Source: Platycnemis pennipes | Taxonomy: Eukaryota; Arthropoda; Insecta; Odonata; Platycnemididae | Length of the DNA: 64,000 nucleotides | Assembly: GCA_933228895.1 (NCBI GenBank) | Contig: OW121849.1 | Span: 124,128,849-124,192,848 of the forward strand | Reading direction: 5' to 3' | Shown: in pieces, positions 59,440 through 64,000 of the stretch | Position numbering within the stretch: the first letter of the stretch is position 1 | How the letters are laid out: each line of letters opens with the position of its first letter | The notes under the pieces: model-generated | Told to the model about the DNA's origin: nothing | What the model saw: the letters and a program-made list of their open reading frames with translations, nothing else | Database searches by the model: none | Program-made: the position numbers and the translations under genes

Positions 59440-61280
59440 AAAAAAATCCAATTTCGCAGGATAGAGCGTTCAAACGAAGTAAAAAAGCGTCCATATTTGA
59501 TCACAGTTGATGAGTACACATGAGAAATTCCAATAGCAAGAGGAATATTCAAATTAGAGTAAATTATCATTAGCCACACATCTTGGATCTGTCTCATGTA
59601 TTCGTGTCGGATGCCGATTGAAATCATGAATTAGAAACGGTGAAGTTTGATTAAATATTGAAGAGGATTGAAAGTCGAAGGGAAGAAAGATGGTGGGTAG
59701 GAGATGATAAAAATTGAAAAAAAAGAAGAAAAGGTCTCAATCATGAAGGCAACTTGTAGGGGCAGTTAGGAAAATCAACTCCTTAAAGTAGTTTAAATTC
59801 CTGGATATACTTATGGGGTTCCAAAGTAACTGCAAGTTTTCTTATGAACCTTTCCAGTTTTATTGCCAAGTAAGGAACAAATTACGAACTAAATTCAGGT
59901 CGAAAATGCCGAAGTGTTCATAAAGATTAAGCCATCTATGAATTATTTGTCAGATTTAAAAATGTCTTACCTTCTAGGACAAAACTGACTTAACGCCATT
60001 GACGAGAATGTATTTACAAAAAAATTTGATTAGGAAAAAATTGAGGAATCGTAAGACGATATTTTTATGGTAAGATATAACTCCAGAGGAAAAAAATTAC
60101 GAAGTGAAATGAAATGCAAAAATAGTGAAAGTGAAAGACGACCAAATGAAATATTAACCCCAGGTCTGCTGAAGTGGACGGAAAAATGTGGGAGGGAAAC
60201 AGATGGAGGAGCACAAACAACGAAATTATGGAAAGCATGTATGGATTCTTTAAGCTTCAAAACATGGGGGGAAACTAGAAGAGGCGAATGAGACCTGGTG
60301 AGGAATCACCTACTATTAAAGTATAAATTTGAAATTCAATTTCAATTCTTCGTGGATTAAATATGCATGGATTTTCTCTGTCTTTCACCGTTTCAAGCCG
60401 TGTTCGTTTATTCGGCAATGCGCCGGCATGGAAGCCCAAATTCGCTGTTTCCAAACTCACCTGGTGCATTAATGTTATAGTACCCTTAGGATTCTGCATA
60501 GGAAAAAAATGTTCGGTTAGACGGTGTGCTATAACGTAATTAGTTTGAGTATTGTATAAACTAATTCTACTGATTAAGGTTTGACTGAGGTCTTAATCTT
60601 TTTCAACATTCAATCGCAAGACACCCTGATACTAATGATACTGTGCATCGTCCTCATTAAAAAGAACGGTTACAAATGTCAGACGCTGAAATAGGAAGAA
60701 AATTTAGAATTAATGAAGGATTTCATTGGAAATGTATTCATGGAACGGTAATAAGCTTTTGAAAGTTGGAAAAAATACGCCATAAAGCCTTTACGACATT
60801 TATCACGGTTAGAACGCATAATTTATTTTCTCAAATGGGAAAGAGATCAATGAAATTATGAGGTGGGAATCTGGCAGTGAAATTAAGCATTCACTTTGGC
60901 TTTGATTTAAACAAAAAAAATTTGATAGCCAATCACGCTCTGGTGAATTATACGTTATGACAAAATGTAACCTACAATTATGGTGTCATTAATGGAAAAT
61001 GGAATTTCTAGGGCCCGCTATGGCAAAATTTTATAATAATTAAGACGATAGAAAAATCGCTCGAATTGTGAATGTAGAAAAAGTTTTTTATGTCATACGA
61101 ATGATTAATGTATCTAGAGCCAAAAAGAAAAGAGCAATCCATGAAATTAATTGAATAACTTGCCAATTTTTTCAGATAATAATATGAAAATCAAAGATCA
61201 ACAACTGTATCAAAAGATAGAAATAAAATTAGGGATGTATAAAGAGGGACTCACCAAGACCTTCGAAACTCAATTAAATA
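59440..61280. other. AT-rich intergenic DNA, nothing recognised
   Basis: Only short frames without family motifs. Confidence 0.45.
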
Positions 61281-61481
61281 ATGAAAGACATGGTAGAAAA
61301 AATAAAACGGTTGAATGGACACAGAATGGTAAAATATAAAATTAATGTCATATGCTACGTGGACGATGCAGTGTATTTATCTCAGCGAATGATGTCAATT
61401 TCCAAAAACTTCTGTTTCGACTTAATAAATGGCGCAAAAAAGCTAGGGCTCACGATGTGTAAAAGAAAAAAAACACCATAA
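61281..61481 (+). mobile_element. Reverse transcriptase fragment of a second non-LTR type
   Basis: A 66-codon frame reads LNGHRMVKYKINVICYVDDA then FDLINGAKKLGLTMCKRKK. This matches the RT palm pattern: GYR.G...I...CYADDAV, then F...AK.L.L.....KT. The Asp pair is at 61362-61367. Ala of ADD is changed to Val, and no upstream RT domain was seen. It is a distinct lineage from the copy at 17765. Confidence 0.72.
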
Positions 61482-61489
61482 AATAATAT

Positions 61490-62640
61490 ATATGCGTTCC
61501 TGTTCCGCTCCGTAACGATGCAAGTTTGCAGCAGATAAAAAATTAAGGAAGCCATTAGAAATCGTAATTTTATATGCTCCGGATGGGAAAATTTGCTCTC
61601 CCCCTGAGCCAATTACCAACAATAAGAAGTTTGGTGAATAAATAATGGTGTCAGTAATGGTAGATAGAAATACCTTCAAGATATTGAATAAAATACTTTT
61701 TATGATAGTAAATAAAATTAAAAGAGAATCTATCGACTTTTAATATGCCGTCAGAAGCGTGAGGGTGAGTCAGTGCCACTTTGGAAATCTTGAGACCCAA
61801 GTAATTCCTGTCCACCTCTCCACAAAGGAAACACTAAAATGTTACCCCTGGAACCAGTAGGGCTGGGTCGACGGGACGATATATTTATAAGGTTGGTCCT
61901 AAATGAGGCTTCGGTCGGATGGTATGATACCCGAACACTGGGTAGAATAAGACCTTATGGGGAAGTCTTTTGAGTCATTACTCAGGCCTATGCTCCAGTG
62001 TTGTACCAGCACTTCGTCTCCGTTTATGGATCTTCAAGAGATAGCTTTCTAAATTCATTCTTCCCCTATTCCCATCCCCTTTGCCTCCCACCTTCTCCTT
62101 AAAATGCGAAACCAATCGAGGAATGTGCCGAAATTTTTTCTAAGCGCGAAAATCCTTTTCTCTTTCTGATCTGCTCCAAAAAAAAAAAACAATAAACACC
62201 ATCAATCCGCGACCATGGAGCCTACGTCCGTTCAATTCTTTGGAAACCATCCCATTCTTTTTTTTTCATTTTTTTGCCACTGAGGGGAGAAAAGAAAGGT
62301 TCCCCCATTTCCCCTGACGTTCGCTCTCCCTCTCTCCTTCTCCCCCCGCCCCATTGTTTTCTCCAGCAATCGAAGTGCTCGTGACACAAAAAAATGTTGG
62401 TGATGGTGCGGAAGTGAGTTGAGGGTAAGCAATTCGTTTCCCTTTCGTGCTGCGGGGAAGCACGAAGGCGTGATGCAACCTAACATGGCGGGTGTGGCAA
62501 CATGCTACATCGTCGGATGCCTCCGGGATTGGGGAGAAGTCAATTGCTTGCGCGGCAATTCATTGAAACGATTCCGTGGTAATTGGGAACGCTGACGAGA
62601 AACATAGTTACATGCCTCAACAGTGGAAGCCGTTATGTAT
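61490..62640. other. Intergenic DNA with a pyrimidine-rich tract
   Basis: The C+T-rich stretch at 62280-62355 generates overlapping low-complexity frames on the minus strand. No gene was recognised. Confidence 0.45.
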
Positions 62641-62642
62641 AT

Positions 62643-62982
62643 GATCGGGTTCGGGTGATGACAAAGGTTTGAAGTCCTCCCATTCCGAGGACCCGAGTTC
62701 CAATCCCGGCTGTAGAAAGATATTTTTCATTGGCATACCGATCTCTACTTGAGTTGCTGTGTGGAAGGGACTTCGAGTTTACTACTTTGGCCGTCAGATG
62801 GGACGTTACACGTTAGACCCCTTGGCACCTTTCGTTCAGAGCAGAGTGAAGACGAAGCCGGGTTTCTCTCCACCCTTCTTCCGTTCCTAGAAATATTCCT
62901 GACCCTACCGAATCGTCCACCTTTCCTAAACGGTGCAAATGACCTTAAACGTTGGACGCCGCATCCCAATAACTGCTACTTA
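62643..62982 (+). repeat. tRNA-derived SINE (family A), plus orientation
   Basis: Begins GATCGGGTTCGGG like the reference copy (GGATCGGGTTGG), has a weakened B box (GAGTTCCAATCCCGG), then GATGGGACGTTAC, GGGTTTCTCTCCACCCTTC, CCACCTTTCCTAAACGG and TGCAAATGACCTTA. The A box has decayed. Confidence 0.82.
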
Positions 62983-62989
62983 TGATCCT

Positions 62990-64000
62990 TAGTCAGACAA
63001 ATCGGGGTAAGCTATAGCTAAAATCTTTAACTTGGACCATTAATCACCGAGTTCATGATTATTTTGATTACATTTGATGGTTTTTCAGTGAAATACCTCT
63101 CGTCCTCTTCAACTCCAAGAAGGAAGCTTTGGAAGCTCTGGATTTTAACGGAAAAAATTCTGTGAATCCAGTGAATAGTGTTAAATTCCAAAATTACCTC
63201 ATGCATTGATAACAAATATTCAATTCGATGGGATTTAATATGACAGACGTTATATTTATATTTCTTGTTTGCCTCATATGATAGTAAGTGATGCTTTAGG
63301 GTATTTCATATAAATTAAAGGGTCACTCTGGAATCATAATTAATTGCCAAAATGATTAAGCATACGTCACCCGTGACAAGACTTTCCCAGATTTTGCCCA
63401 GCTAATACTATTTCGTGTTCTGGGAAAAAATTTCTCTTCCCGCATCGCCTAAAGGTGAATGGCAGAATGCTGTTCATTCCAGAGTGTATGAATCAATCAA
63501 ATAAGTCCTATTTGCCGAAAAAAATCGTAGCGATAAGTCATGCACGAAAAACACTGGAACCATAAATGAAAAATCCAAATTTGTTTGTGTAGGGTATGTC
63601 TCAGAAGAATCCAGGTACATCAAATCATAATAATATAAGTGGTGTTTAATCCGAAGATCGGCCTGGTTGGTGATGGAAGGTCTCCAAACACCAAGTTGCA
63701 AAAGCCCAACAGTATGTGAAACGCTTACAACGCATTTCCTGTTCAGCCTGCTGTTTTTCCAGGAATATCTGATATCTAGGAAATGACACAGCTTGGATTC
63801 GGCTGAATATGACAAGGGACTTCTTATGAGATTTAAAATTCATCATGGGTGTTTTCAAGTCTGTTTCCACACTAATAGGCGCTTCAGACCGGGAGGAAAG
63901 GCATAAGGATAGGTATGGAAGGGATGGGGATAGGATAAGGTCCGAAGCGCCTGGTCGAGAAAATTCGAAACCTTCGTTTCGCAACCTTATTCTGTACCCA
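62990..64000. other. Right flank, nothing recognised
   Basis: Overlapping minus frames at 63474-63815 and 63646-63984 (113 and 112 codons) show no family motif. No exon with convincing splice borders was found. Confidence 0.4.

Overview
The window looks like arthropod, most likely insect, nuclear DNA. It is AT-rich, has long introns with canonical GT/AG borders, and contains many decayed transposons. No rRNA operon, CRISPR array or prokaryotic gene organisation is visible. Everything here was read by eye; no alignment or database search was run.

One host gene can be supported: a membrane UDP-glycosyltransferase (UGT) on the minus strand. Four coding exons (14524-15194, 12560-12941, 6948-7173, 2810-3029) join in phase into 499 codons, from the signal peptide through the UGT signature. 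The last exon (C-terminal helix, membrane anchor, stop) is not in the window and should lie to the left of position 1. Two oddities are a roughly 75-residue proline-rich insert in the N-terminal domain and Asp-His in place of the usual Asp-Gln in the sugar-binding motif. Its introns hold SINEs, MITEs and a foldback hairpin.

From 15.3 kb to the right edge I see no further recognisable host gene. The region is a mosaic of mobile-element remains: an RTE-like reverse transcriptase (17.77-18.66 kb) with probable relatives at 31.06 and 49.56 kb; an R1/LOA-like C-terminal fragment (48.85-49.32 kb); another reverse-transcriptase piece (61.28-61.48 kb); several tRNA-derived SINEs, one with a perfect 15-bp target duplication (30.1-30.46 kb); a 5S-rRNA-derived SINE (about 37.0-37.15 kb); a hAT MITE with an 8-bp duplication (46.79-47.09 kb); a CTAG-flanked MITE with twin perfect palindromes (43.33-43.65 kb); a TAA-flanked MITE nested in a SINE (7.54-7.81 kb); two copies of a 775-bp MITE (9.44 and 24.34 kb); and foldback hairpins (6.27, 50.55, 54.73 kb).

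The most notable locus is 25650-29625, a complete 3976-bp Transib-type transposon. It is flanked by a perfect CGACG 5-bp duplication and has about 700-bp terminal inverted repeats starting with CACAGTG, the V(D)J recombination-signal heptamer. A nonamer-like ACAAAAGTC follows after 22 bp. Inside is a decayed, internally deleted RAG1-like transposase that keeps the regions expected to carry the first catalytic Asp and the final catalytic Glu. CpG-rich blocks around 35.0-35.8, 45.05-46.07 and 50.05-50.36 kb could be promoters or first exons of unseen genes, but no product is recognisable.
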